NCBI GenBank assembly: GCA_964036155.1
Contig: OZ038423.1
Span: 61,457,249-61,521,248, forward strand
Direction: 5' to 3'
Length of the DNA stretch: 64,000 nt
From: Diploscapter coronatus
Taxonomy: Eukaryota > Nematoda > Chromadorea > Rhabditida > Rhabditidae
Below are positions 37,501 to 48,100 of this stretch, piece by piece. How positions within the stretch are numbered: the stretch's first letter is position 1; every line of letters starts with the position of its first letter. The notes beneath the pieces are model-generated. The model worked only from the letters and a program-made list of their open reading frames with translations, searched no databases and was not told the origin of the DNA. The position numbers and the translations under genes were made by a program.

Positions 37501-37725
37501 GACCGAATTTGAGAGTTTAACAGTTCCAAATGTCATTTTTTGCTTTAATACTCGAGTGAAACATAGATTCCTCAACCTAGTCATTTATTTATTTCCCAAA
37601 GTTTTTGATTATTTGATTGTGTTCGAAATACGAGAAACTAACAGCTCTACAAAATTTCTTTGAAACCTATAAAATCCTTATTTTTTCCAGAATCCGACGA
37701 CAACAAGGGTGAATGGTCGGATTAA
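4568..37725 (+). CDS. wsp-1: WASP/N-WASP actin nucleation-promoting factor
   Basis: Nineteen exons join in phase to 599 codons: 4568-4641, 5170-5246, 5565-5665, 5986-6059, 6304-6404, 6613-6678, 30463-30539, 30829-30990, 31262-31332, 34275-34355, 34506-34658, 35003-35161, 35638-35731, 35969-36098, 36336-36418, 36615-36746, 37053-37113, 37359-37427, 37691-37725. WASP proteins activate the Arp2/3 complex downstream of Cdc42 to branch actin. The domains run in order. The EVH1/WH1 domain is at about residues 30-155 (LLENQENQMLFSLLG, HKW, DILEGHQLWEFRL). A basic stretch KKEKKKKDKK follows near 245. The CRIB/GBD (ISNPTNFQHKAHVGWD) is near 260. A long proline-rich segment spans about 345-495. Two WH2 actin-binding motifs (GNLLAEIQAGKQLKSV and GNVMEQIRKGAQLKH) precede a central helix and an acidic tail ending in EWSD. 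All functional parts are present. Intron 6 (6679-30462) is unusually large and holds an extra exon and a transposon. The symbol follows the C. elegans orthologue. Confidence 0.93.
6679..14702 (+). other. First part of WASP intron 6, no gene seen
   Basis: This is AT-rich intronic DNA with only short frames that lack coding character. At 11030-11300 there are three loose copies of a unit of about 115 bp with the motif TTTTGTAACCTA and a nearby CCGCCTTTGATCC. The stretch 13430-13900 is pyrimidine-rich. Promoter elements for the downstream 14703 exon would be expected towards the end but were not identified. Confidence 0.5.
14703..15858 (+). CDS. Long Ser/Tyr/Pro-rich coding exon inside the WASP intron; candidate alternative WASP first exon
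   Basis: An ATG just after an in-frame stop opens 385 codons, ending at a good donor (G|GTATGT). The frame reads on into the intron to 16037, but composition changes sharply at the donor. The exon is far richer in GC than the surrounding intron. The protein is predicted disordered: Ser/Arg stretches (RRSVSPYNRRSVSRNS), many tyrosine motifs (YDNV, YSEL, YAYFES), Ser/Thr/Asn runs, and a C-terminal polyproline tract PPPPLPPLPPSKYR that could bind SH3 domains or profilin. The exon leaves one base (G), exactly the phase of WASP exon 6, so it could splice to WASP exon 7 and replace EVH1 with a disordered head. A separate nested gene with unseen 3' exons is the alternative. Confidence 0.7.
15859..17592 (+). 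other. Intron between the 14703 exon and the transposon
   Basis: No coding exon is recognised. It contains the TG dinucleotide repeat near 16.2 kb and a purine-rich stretch around 16470-16790. Confidence 0.45.
16185..16210 (+). repeat. (TG)13 microsatellite
   Basis: Thirteen uninterrupted TG units lie about 330 bp after the donor of the long exon. Confidence 0.95.
17593..18777 (+). repeat. Left terminal inverted repeat of the transposon
   Basis: It matches the complement of 26922-28095 almost base for base from GGGGTGGTACCCAAGAAG inward to the CTTTCAAGATAT motif. Only the outer 45 bases and the innermost 30 bases show small indels. The arm contains a GC-richer outer 200 bp and a TAATTAG-rich inner part. 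A 61-codon open frame runs outward in it (17624-17809 on -) and is mirrored in the other arm. Confidence 0.95.
19112..20751 (-). CDS. Single-pass membrane protein encoded within the transposon (N-terminus unresolved)
   Basis: Six exons can be joined on - in compatible phase: 20695-20751, 20628-20657, 20429-20584, 20236-20366, 20065-20142 and 19112-19340. They yield at least 226 residues. Features in order are a short segment (VEDSNIFVYSDAGK), a helical, coiled-coil-like region (KEEYIRLQQYLIQEEILYKF), one transmembrane helix (TWFWLFIASLLVLLFSIALN) and a hydrophilic tail of about 80 residues ending in EISE. The donor after the transmembrane exon is a strong GTGAGA; reading through it would stop almost at once. 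The 5' end is not resolved; a possible further exon lies near 20880-20950. Introns are very short (37-65 bp) except the last, which holds a fold-back repeat. It is transcribed divergently from the secreted-protein gene. I do not recognise the family. Confidence 0.55.
19568..19893. repeat. Fold-back repeat inside the transposon
   Basis: CCGTACTGTGTTTAC at about 19571 recurs as its complement near 19879-19893. A GGGTAA block and further imperfect complementarity continue inward, including CAACTTTTGTTC-like segments. The unit is about 325 bp and looks like a small inverted-repeat element inserted in the last intron of the membrane-protein gene. Confidence 0.6.
20752..21287. promoter_or_regulatory. 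Shared upstream region of the divergent cargo genes
   Basis: This AT-rich interval separates the start of the + secreted-protein frame from the resolved 5' part of the - membrane-protein gene. It should contain both promoters, and part of it may encode the missing - strand N-terminal exon(s). No specific element was identified. Confidence 0.35.
21288..22112 (+). CDS. Secreted cysteine-containing protein carried by the transposon
   Basis: A single open frame encodes 274 residues. It starts with a hydrophobic signal peptide (MQLFTWLFLILYSLDI) followed by a leucine-rich helical region. The cysteines lie in short motifs (KFFCPSH, NCSSKLDC, HCPTAC), and several N-glycosylation sequons are present (NAT, NCS, NKT). 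Together these indicate a protein entering the secretory pathway. The second half is Ser/Lys rich, with a charged helix around RSVEKELGEAKKKLSECERQ. No transmembrane segment follows the signal. It lies between the - strand membrane-protein gene and the + strand transposase, inside the inverted repeats. It is not a known transposition function; cargo, an interaction partner of the divergent membrane protein, or a captured host gene are all possible. I do not recognise the family. Confidence 0.6.
   Translation: MQLFTWLFLILYSLDIETESSAHELSHLEKIYLPKASPLVQQYHREIITLRHMLSYTLEAYAKMAKFFCPSHLQLVKNSALDLSELDHLGWLMRNATSNCSSKLDCTLAANFLKEVQSFLYNKTSSIHCPTACLNIPKIIESTALPIGYSTQSSIEATKSETSLSSSIPKSNAKAAGAMDPEDPDIKRSVEKELGEAKKKLSECERQRLEQGTSQDKGQASGDSSDSIIPKVGKTNQDPGHSCYFSIERRSSMEIGPRYQYSQVSTKCEGELIK
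22536..26902 (+). CDS. Large DDE-type transposase with C2H2 finger
   Basis: Twelve exons join in phase: 22536-22676, 22725-22920, 22972-23038, 23088-23343, 23395-23511, 23555-23844, 23884-24142, 24409-25080, 25129-25222, 25266-26375, 26422-26585 and 26630-26902 (1212 aa). The start is uncertain, since upstream exons may exist. Near residue 45 a C...H-x4-H segment (LICSRHKN...FARHYKTSH) resembles a degenerate DNA-binding finger. A candidate catalytic core has TCDYAQRW (Asp ~610), LRMDAAGYYR (Asp ~695) and GTGKGSADR (Asp ~736), with a zinc-ligand-like block DHCALRALSDP...CDACE before it. A C2H2 finger (C-x4-C-x12-H-x5-H) lies near 905, then LPVGWALAK and TISNYLKSR. This order matches, from memory, large uncharacterised transposase-like proteins of cnidarians and molluscs. 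The C-terminus is acidic, then basic. It is expected to cut and join the element's inverted repeats. No stop or frameshift interrupts it, so it may be active. Confidence 0.82.
26922..28095 (+). repeat. Right terminal inverted repeat of the transposon
   Basis: This is the inverted copy of 17593-18777. It starts 20 bases after the transposase stop codon, so the transposase 3' UTR and poly(A) site must lie inside the repeat. It carries the same small outward frame (27889-28098) as the left arm. Confidence 0.95.
28096..30462 (+). other. Last part of WASP intron 6
   Basis: No gene is seen. A strongly purine-rich tract with repeated GAGATA/GAGAAAG units spans about 29835-30065. The acceptor TTTTCAG before WASP exon 7 closes the intron. 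Confidence 0.5.
29835..30065 (+). repeat. Purine-rich GAGATA/AGAAAG tract
   Basis: Some 230 bases consist almost only of A and G with scattered T, with recurring AGAGATA and GAAAG units. It is low-complexity intronic DNA. Confidence 0.6.
31333..34274 (+). other. WASP intron 9, no gene seen
   Basis: An intron of 2.9 kb between the basic/CRIB exon and the rest of the GBD. Only short frames without coding character occur, such as the Lys/Glu-rich frame near 31599. Confidence 0.5.
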
Positions 37726-39121
37726 TGGATTAATGCTAAAGTGGACCTGTGAAATTGAGGACCAAATCCGGAATCTGCGCCTGACAAACGCCGATTCCAA
37801 TTCAAATTCATTAAATATTGTTTGGGGAGATACACATAGTTCAACCAATCAAAATGCCTGATTGTAAATTGAGAATATTTGGAAATTACAGGACTGGAAA
37901 ATCCCTACAATTTCTATCTCAATAAAATTTCTTCACTTTTCATGTCGTGTAATTTCCAGATTCCCGAAAATTCGAATTTCATAATTATGAGCTTTTCTCG
38001 CTTTTATCCATCTCGGTATAATCATTTCGTCTTTTGAGGAACTTCCTGCATTTTATGTTTTTCGTTGCTGAATTTCGGTGAGGATACACTTTTGAGTTCT
38101 TTTTCATAAATCGCTGTGATAAAATGTGAAATTGTGCATTCAATGGGGTTTTAAAAGGGCGGCACTTAAATTTTTTTCTTGGATTTTTGAATGCATAGTT
38201 TTCAGATTATGATGATGTTAAACTTGCATAACATATTCGATTCCGCTGATCATTTATCCCATTACCAAATAGCCTTTATCCAAAATTTTATCGATTTTTA
38301 AAAAATTTTCTCAAAAATCGATAAAGAAACTTGCTCAGTTATGCACAATTCTCTTCTGATGAGTGTAGCGAGCTGTGAATTATTATCCCTGCAAAATACG
38401 GTATCCAAATCATTTATCGGCGGAAAAGAAAAATACGAAAAAATGTAAAATGCGCTCTATTCCAACTTTCTCAGTTTGCCTAGGGGCGCATTTTCCACTT
38501 TTCGTGAATTTTCTGGCTTCGACGATTTTCTTCATTTTGGATACAGTAGTTTTGCCGCTTGAAATGTTAAAATATCCTTTGATTTGTTGTGTAAAAAATA
38601 ATTTCTGGTTGAAAATTTCGCTCCTTTGCTCATCGATTTTTAAATAATTTCATTGATTTTTGAGAGCAATATCTAGACTTTTATGATTCTTCTTTTGTAT
38701 ATTTTCCTGAATATCTATTTTATCCGGAGATTCTTTATGCATCATTATTTATTGTCGGTGCATAATTCTCGATTTTTTACCGAAAATAATATATTTTGCG
38801 AGGAAACATTCGATTTTTTGAAAATGTAAAATTTTTCCTCGCATTTCCTGATGCCTTCACTTAAATTCTCACTAAATTGTGTTGTAATCGAAGTCCCGAT
38901 TGATATTTTCGTCTGAAAATTTAGCTTTTTTATCAGGAGTGAGAGCATAAATAAAGTTTACGCGTTGTTAAAAATTTCGAAAATGTTCGAAACTCAAAGG
39001 ATTTTGGTGGAAGAAAAACTAACGGTTATATGCTATGCATAACCAGAAATAATACCTCTGTTTGAATCTTTTCGCTTTTCATTTGCATTTTCAGATTTAA
39101 AGCTTCGATGTGAAGCGGGAA
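37726..39121. other. WASP 3' UTR and intergenic region before REV3
   Basis: It holds the WASP 3' UTR and then AT-rich sequence without a recognisable gene. A TTTTCAG acceptor at 39088-39094 lies 27 bases before the REV3 start codon and may be a trans-splice or leader-intron acceptor. Confidence 0.5.
37921..37926 (+). terminator. Poly(A) signal of WASP
   Basis: AATAAA lies about 195 bp after the WASP stop codon and is followed by a T-rich stretch. Confidence 0.55.
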
Positions 39122-42100
39122 ATGTCGACTGATCCACCTGCATTTTCCTTGAGAAACGTGTTCTGTGAATATTCACTAACCCCGCCAAATCCGATTAGTG
39201 AGGTAGAGCTGTTGAATATTTAATTCTTTGTTTTCGAAACAGTAATTTGGAAATGAAAAATATTCGAGAATAGCAATGAAATTTATGTTTTTCAAAGGAG
39301 TTTCGTTACAAATCCAGATTTTTTCGAATTTGATTTTCCAGAAAGTCATCAAAACGAAGAGGCCTGTCCCGACGCTGCACATTTTCGGCATTTCGGATGA
39401 AGGTAAAAATTTCTTATAGCCTCTCGACGAGTCAATATTAAAGATTCGTTTCAATAGAGTAAAGTACAGACTCTGAAACGTACAATTTCAAAATGCATAT
39501 TTTAGGAGTCAAAGTCTGCCTGCATGTGCACGGCGTTTTGCCCTATGTGATATTCCGAGTGGGCGGGGACTGGACGGAGGCCATCAAATCAGCGATGAAA
39601 CAGAAAATCGACCGGCTCATCCAGAAAGAATACCCCAATGCAGGCCAGACGGCTAATCGTGGGAATTTTTCAATTTTTTAATCTGATAGAATCTTTATCA
39701 GACTATCGTATTGAATTTTTTCAATTAAAAATAATAATTTTTGAAACTCGCATGAAATTTCACAAAATAGTTATTCTTTTGAAAACGCTATCTTTGTAAA
39801 ACATTTATCGGACGAAAAGTTCATACATCAACAATACATTTTTAAATGATTTTGTGAAACATATGGAGAACTTTACTTTGATTTAAATCACGTTGTAGCT
39901 AAAGCTAAGCTAATTCAATTATCTATTTTGATGATACAAAAAGAATATCATATACTTTCATGAGACAGAAAGATTTGAAATTTTGCCCTTATTTTCTGAA
40001 TATTTTCAGCTCGCTCCCGCAACCTACCTTCGACTTCAGCCGTCCAGCAGCCAGACTACGTGTTTTCGATCGAGCCGCTCCGCTGCAAGACGATGTATGG
40101 CTACACAGCAAACGACGAGCAATTCGCCAAAGTCAAATTTCTCAATCCGATTTACGTCAACAAGTAGGTTTCAAAAATATTTTTCATTAATTTGGTCAAT
40201 TGCTATTTAGAACATGTTTGTCGGTTATCGTATTTTTTGTATTCTCTAAATTCGAAAGTATTCGCATACCTGCAACCTGTTAGCTATAACCGGATATTTC
40301 ATTGGTGTTTTCCAAAAATATGCTTCAAGAGTGATATATTTACAAGTTTAAGACTTCTAAGACTTTATTATATCAAATAAAATAGAAAAAAATGATACCT
40401 TTCATTCTTTTCAAGCTTATTATGAATAATACCAACATTAGGTTTCACAAAGTCACCATATTTGAAGCGTTTTCAAACTCTTCAATTATTTAATCTCAAT
40501 CGCATATTCGAAAAAATCTTCCTATATTTCCAGACTGATGAATTCAATCGACCGAGTGATCACGACGAACCCCGGACTGCAGCCGTTCGAAGCGCACATT
40601 CCCTATCATTTGCAGGTCGGCAATTACTGTAAATATGATTTGTAATTTGAGAAGAGAATAAGAAAACAATTTTTAGCCATATCTTTTTTTTTTAATTTAC
40701 GAGATCGCAATTGTGATTATTTCCCAAATTCGACCACTGAAAATTTGGGATTATAATATAGAGAATTTCAGTTTTTCATCGACTACGCCATTTTCGGCAT
40801 GGACATGATCCATCTCTCGTCGTGCAGATTCAGAATCGCACAGGGAAGAGAACTGAATGGCGAGATTTTGTAATTTTGAGAAATAAAGTGCTGACAAAAA
40901 CCGACAAATTTCAGTAAAATCTTACTTTTTCAATTGAACTTGGAACGTATCTGAATAGTCTTATGGTTTTTTTCTTCTATAAAGGCTATAATGATATCGC
41001 ATTTACTGGTGTATCATTCACCTTTCGCTTTAGTTAACGACTGAAAGTTTTGAGACATATAAAATTAAAATTTTTTTAAATCCACTTATGAATTACTTTT
41101 CAGACATCGTCTATCGTGGCAAGACGGTTTCGGATATTCGGAATGAGTTAGAAAATTTCGCTCGAATTCTCAAAATCGTCTCATTTTTCAGCCCCTCCCT
41201 TCTTTCTCCACTTCTGCCAATAACTTCTTGCGCCGTCGAAATTGACATCGTCGCCAACGAGATTCTAAATCCGATTCTGTCGTCCAATGGGAGTAAGAAA
41301 ATTTTAATATTTAAAAATTTCATTTTTTAAGTTCTTTTTTGAAGATTTTATTTATTTTTTCTTCCAGAATACTCCCTGAACCCGGGCATCGATTTCATCT
41401 GGAGAGAAGAGGAGCGGCGATGCAAGGAGTTCGATACTCAAATCAAGGACCCATTCAAGGATTGTGAGTTTTTTTATTTGCAGATTTTAGAATATGTTTC
41501 AAAAGATAAGCCAATCTGATGTTCCAATTCATTTTCGATTCTGCTTTCATTCCTTGCTTGAAAAATAGAAGTAATTTGCTGAAATTTTACTGAAATTTGT
41601 TGCAAAAAGTTTATAAATGAAAGTTGATCAAGAATATAATATACCCAGAAAATATCAAATTAACGTAAAAGTCAAAAATAAAAACGATCTTCCAATTTTG
41701 CTTCCAGGTATGGAAGAAGACCGTCCCCGTCCAGTTTCGGACCAGGAAAAAGACCTATTGAAGAAAATGCGCGATTTGGCGAGGCAAATGAAGGAGCAAA
41801 GACAGTTGCAGGTGGATGGAGTTTATACACAGGCACTCAATGGTATTTTTTCTTTAATTTTGAAAACGAGTTTCAAAAGGAAGCGATAAACATTTTAGTT
41901 AATCTTAATGCCGTTCCCATTGGAATTCAAATTCTTATCAATCCTATTGTTATGGGAAATGATTGATGTATGCAACAAACCTCACACATATTTTGAAATT
42001 TCCTGATAAATATTGCTACTTTGCTCTTTTGTATCCTTATGAAATCTCATTCTATAAATTCCCAGATACCGTTTACCCCACTCATGAAGAAGAGCCTGAA

Positions 42101-45100
42101 CCTTCATCCGGTCGTCGTTCCGCTTTGTTCTGGAGCCAGGCATTCGTCGAACCAACTAAGCCGATGGGAACCGATCAGAATGAGGAGCTGGAGCAAAACT
42201 TTCAAATCGAGCAGGAAAATGGGGACGAGGACACACAAATGGGTCGGGATGAGGAGGATGAGATTAGTAAGCTTTTTTACTGATATCCTCAAAAAATCAA
42301 ATTATAAAGATTTTCCATTTCTGAATGAGAAGAGGATGGTTTTAGTGAAGATTTACGACATTTTGAATTTACAAAGTAGTTCAGGTTTGGAAACGTTTTC
42401 AACTGACTTTTAGTGAGAAAAAAGATGCTTTTATGATATATATATTTTTTTTAATTTTGCCATATTTGAACATTTCTTTTAATTTCTAAAAAATGATCAT
42501 TTTATTTTAGACGCCGAACTTGAAGAGAACGATGAACAGAAGCGAGAGGAATTTCTTATGACGCAGCCGATCGGAAGGGCTTCGAGCAGTGATCAGGTTT
42601 TTTTTTCTATCAAATAAGGAAGAGTTGCGCTTTACTGGTGCCTCTTCATATTTTTTCAAATTTATTGACAGTTTGAAACATTCCATTCGGAAAAGTCGGA
42701 TATAATTCTTGCATAATGCATGTTTCATGCATAGATCAAACCGAACATTTTCCTGTGACCATAATGAGCAATAGGTTCCCATGTATTGTCATGGGAAATA
42801 AACTTCTATTTTTCAGGCCAGCCCACATCTGGACATCAATGAAGATAGCAATTTCCCACAGTCGGATGACGACATCGACATTCAGAATCAGGAAAATGAC
42901 GACGATCAGAATTCGAAGATCGTCTCGAATTTGCCCCAGAAAAAGGAATACCGCAAGAGTGGCATAACTGTCAAGAGACACAAAATGGTCTACAGGGACC
43001 AACCGTGAGTTTTTAAATTTATTTCTTATTTGAGAATTCAAAATTCTATGAATTTGATAAACTTGCACCATTTTTGATACGATTTTCTTAAATTTATCAC
43101 AATAAAATTGTAAAAAACTACCACTTTTCTCTTAAAGTTAACATTTTCAATTTCAGTGTTTGGGTCCGTCCCAAGAACCGTCTTCCACTTAAGAAATGCG
43201 ATTTCGAATGGGATCCTCCCGAAGAAAACAACGAAGAAGTCGATGAGAACGACGTGACTATCGTGGCTGATTCGCAAAATCCTGAAGGTGGTCTGGATGA
43301 AACGAGGATTGAAGAGGAAGGTGAAATATTTTTAAAGATCTACATTTTTCTGTTTTAACTTTTATGATATGAGCTAGGTGTGAAACTTGGCAAAAATGAC
43401 TGAACTCTACCAAAATCATGGCTTTAGGGGGTCTGAAAAAATTGACACTTCGACTCTGTAGCGAATCAAATTCCGAATCTTAACAGCCCTGATCAAAATT
43501 TAAACGCCTTTTTTAGTAGTAAAACATTCAGAAGAACCCCTCGAAGAGCTGAGTCCAAATTTGGAAATACAAATCGAGGACAGCGATGATGAAGTCGTGC
43601 CAGCTACGCAGGAACCGGGTATTTTTATCTGCTCATTTGAATTCCAAACATAATGAAAAAGTTATCAAATTTGTTAATTTCTTGCAGCAATATTGAAAGG
43701 GTGAAACGTATTCTTACTATTTTTGGATACTTTCTAATTCGATTTGAAACGTGAATAGACCAGTACAACTAGCGTTGAAAGATTTGCTTGATAACAAACA
43801 AATTGTGAAACTTGTTTTGAATCATTTATTATTAGCAGATTTTGCATGGCTATAAAAAAGTTGAGGACTTTTATCTTCGAATTAAAAAAAATACTTCAGG
43901 CCCCAGCTGGATGGCTGACCCCGCTCCATCTCTACCGGCGAAACGAGCGAGGAAATTGGAGGTCGAAAAACCTCGAAAACAAGAAAATCAACGATCGGCA
44001 AAAAGAGAAGAAAGGGAAACTTCGAACGACTCGATGCTCTACGCAAACTCAGATGACTCGTTCAACATGTCCGATTACAATGAGGTGGGCACTTTTGATA
44101 AATCGATCAATTTTGAACATGGAAATCTGGGTTTCAACAGAATATTTAGCAGAGAAATTAGTGGAAGTTGAATTTTCGTGAAACGTATTCTGTTTCAAAT
44201 TCGATTTTTAAAAGTAATGAATAAAAATTTTGAGGGTTCTTAGTTATTGTTTTTCTTTTATTCCGAAGACTTGATCCCAATAAAATTAGAAAAATCATTG
44301 CTAAATACCAGTTTAGGAAAGCATATTTCGAGAATTTTGGAAATAATTTGTCGTATACGCCCGGTTGATCTATCTCATTACTTAGATCATTCCTTTGAGT
44401 TCTTCAGGCTTACGTTTAGTAACTTGTTTTCAGTTCTTCCGCAAGCACTCTATGGACACTACCACGATCTACGAGCAGAGTCAGGTCTCGGGTAAATTTT
44501 CTTTCCAAGATTTTTTCTTTCAACTATACTTTTTCTTTAGTTTGTGCTAATTTTGTCAATTTCTATCTTTTCGAGGTATCCAATTTTCCAGACGAAAACA
44601 CGAGTTCTTCTTGCGAGTCGGAAATCTCCAACTTCGGTGTGATCAGTTTGGAACTGTTCTGCTACACGACAGGGCTCATGCCCGATCCTGCGGTGGGGAA
44701 ATTGTTGATATTTTGATTTCATTTTTGTGCTTGAAGTTCTCGGAGCTTCTGAGCATCAAACATCCAAAATCTCGAGTGATATTGAAACAGTCATTTCAAT
44801 GCTATGATTTTTATTTGAAAATTTGTATTTATTAGTTGATCTGTGATTATTAGAATCACTAGACAGACAAGCGGCCGTTCGCTTGTCTACCTAGGGGCTG
44901 CTGCGTAGTCCATTTTATTTTTTTTTCAAAAAGAATTTAAACATTTTCTCCCATGAATTTGCTCAAATAATGGAAACCCCCACAAATTGCAAATGATTCG
45001 AAAGGTAGCAGTGATCTTGTGTACAACGCATAGTTTTGATTGCGATTTCGACTTTTAATTAGCCAGCATAAATACTAATTAAAAGTCAAATTCGACCATT

Positions 45101-48100
45101 TTCTCTGCAATGAGAAATTAAATAAGTGGTATTTTTAGTTTCACTTCTACTCTGTTGTACTCCCCGGATGGGGTGTCAGTCAGAACTCGTATTCGTACAA
45201 GTTTTGATTTAGTACAACGTCGGAAAAAGACAATTCAGGAGAATTGTCAAATTTGCACGAAAAATACAAGTTTGGCCGAACTGACCAGACTGAAGGGGGT
45301 TCAAGTTAGGATATAATTGTAAAGATTTGTCGTGCGACATGCATTCCTGCACCTTTTCCAGCATGTTTCATCATGGGCGAGAAAAGGGAGAGAAAAAAAG
45401 AGTGAGTAGGCGGCTGTTGCTCGTGTCTGCGTCTCAAGCACGCGATATGAAGTCTTAGTCGAGTGGTATGCAGTGGTATGCACTTCGGCAAGAAAGTGCT
45501 AGCGCTATAATAGCACGACTGGCTGAGTTCAATTCTATTAACTGAATAATATTTTTGCAAAACTTAGAACTAATCGTACACGTCAAAAAAGTCACCTCTT
45601 ACTAGGGAAGCATCTGACCTCGTGTATTCCAAATTGCGAATAAGATGCATTTGTTACATTTTTGAAAAGCCCTTAAAAGGTTGTGTTACAAGATGTAAAA
45701 ATTAGCTGCCGCTGCCTGCAAAAATTCGAGTAATCGAGGCTTGAAAGTCGGGTAAATGTCTTTTCTGGGGGTATACCGTATACGACATTGCGCACCAAAA
45801 GTATGTAATTGCCCGTACAAGTCATGATACTAACTTTATCGTTGATATTTTCATGTTTTCATTATTTTGTCGCTGCCTTTACCTAATTGATGGAATTGCG
45901 TTATAATACTCAATGCAAATCATTATAGGATATTTCTTTTTGAAAAACAGCAAAAATTGCCAAGTCGATATGCTAATTAGGGTAATTATATTCTACAACT
46001 AATTTCCTTCAATTTCATGTATGGTTTTCATAGGTACTGAACTTCTATTTATCTTCAACAAGATCTCCTAGAATTACTATAGAAGTTCAAGGAATCTGAA
46101 AGAAATAGAGGTTTTCGAGAGATGTGATTCCAAGAGTATGTCATAGACCCCCAAATCGCCTGTCAAAATGAACTATTCTGTCATGTCTTACTATTCTAGA
46201 AGTTTATAGGCCGATACATCCATCTCTGGAGTCACTGGGCTCACTTATTCACTCAAAATCGAGGTAAATCTCTATTATGTCCCTACAAGTGATCACAGTG
46301 ATCCCGAATCTTCTAGCTGCCGATCAGGGAATGGCTAGTTTTCAACAGGACTATCAAATTTACTAATTCCATATCCTGATTAGGTTCTTTATAGTCATTC
46401 GGGGGTGACTATGAGGGTTGAATTGGGTCTATTTTCAAAAAAATCGAAAATTTTAAAAATTCAACCATTTCATGTAGGGCTACTATTCTAGAAGCTCTCA
46501 GTAGCTGATCGGGGAATAACTAATTTTCCCCTCTGATAACATATCTCCAAATAGCATATCTGTTTTGGTAGTGCTGAAGTCACTCTAGGTTAGTATGTCG
46601 ACTTTTTCCGATCAAAACGACATATTACTGAGAAATGTGACGTTTACCTCCGTCGAATGACCACAAAACTGTCAAATCGATATTCTAATTAACCTAATTA
46701 TATTCTACACCTAATTCTCTTCAATTTCATGTATGGTTTCCCTGAGTATGAATTACTATTTATCTCTAACACCATCCCCTAGAATTACTATAGGAAATTA
46801 ATAGGATCTGACAGAAATAAAGGTTTTTGAGAGGTATGATTCCAGAAATACGTTATAGACCCCTAAATCTCCTACCAAAATGGACTATTCTATCATGTCT
46901 TTCTATTTCTGAAGTCTATAGGTCAATACATCCATCTTCCTGGTCATTGGGCTCACATATTCACTCAAAAATGATCAAACGTTCACTATAGACATATTCG
47001 AGCGACTGTAGTGATCCCGAATATATCCGAAAAGGGTCGTTCATAGTCTATTTCATCTGCGGTATTAGTTATCATAATATCATTGGTCGTTAGCCATATT
47101 TGAATAAGTTTGGATCAACCATAGGGCGTTATAGTGTCAAAATTCAAGGAGAATAAACTTGATAAAATCGTCTAATCTAAAGCCGTCTGCTCATCCCAAA
47201 TAGGTTAAATATCCCTAAATTATAACATGTTTTTCATCTGAAGTATCAGTTCTATTAATATCAAGCCTCGATCACTAGGTCTGAAAATGTTTGTTTCGAC
47301 TTTTGGAGCGTTTTAGGCTAAAAATGATGAAATTCAAAGAGAATGGTAATTTCACAGGCTGGTGTTTCATAACATGCCGCAAACTGATTGAAGTTATTCT
47401 AAATTTAATTTACATTGGCTCTTTTCTTATTATCATGGCTCGACCACCATGTATGAGTCATTTTGATCACTAAATGAGATTTAAGAATAAAATGTTCAAT
47501 GTTCTTAGGAATAAATCATATTTTGACTTCATACCCTGACCTGAGATATAAGAATCGGGTCGTTGATGCTGGAAATTAATAGAATCGATGTCTAGGGTAA
47601 AATATAGGCCAACTCCAATGGTTCTATATTTGTTATGGGTCGGTCGACCCATCATTTTCGTTTAATTTCGGTAAAAATTGTGATTTTTGAGACATTATGT
47701 GGCACGACTACCACTAAACATGGCTATATTGACCTATAAACTTCTAGAATAGTAAGACATGATAGAATAGTCCATTTTGACAGGCGATTTGGGGATCTAT
47801 GACGTACTTCTCGAATAACACCTCTCTAAAACCTCTATTTCTGTCAGATTCTCTGAACTTCTATAGTAATTCTAGGGATACTGTTGAAGACAAATGGGAA
47901 TTTAGTACCTAGGGAAATCTTACATTAAATTGAAGGAAATTAAGTGTAGAAGATAGTTAGCCTAATTAGAATATCGATTTGGCAATTTTTGGAGTCATTC
48001 GGTATGCTACTGACCTTGTAAAATCCAGGGCTACTTTTACAAATCACTAAGAAATCAAACAAATCAGAGACAGGCACTTCTAAAATTCCTTCCTAGCTCT

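Noticed and set aside
45301..45560. Overlapping - strand frames of 60-84 codons
   Set aside because: No recognisable domain, low-complexity composition and no supporting splice sites.
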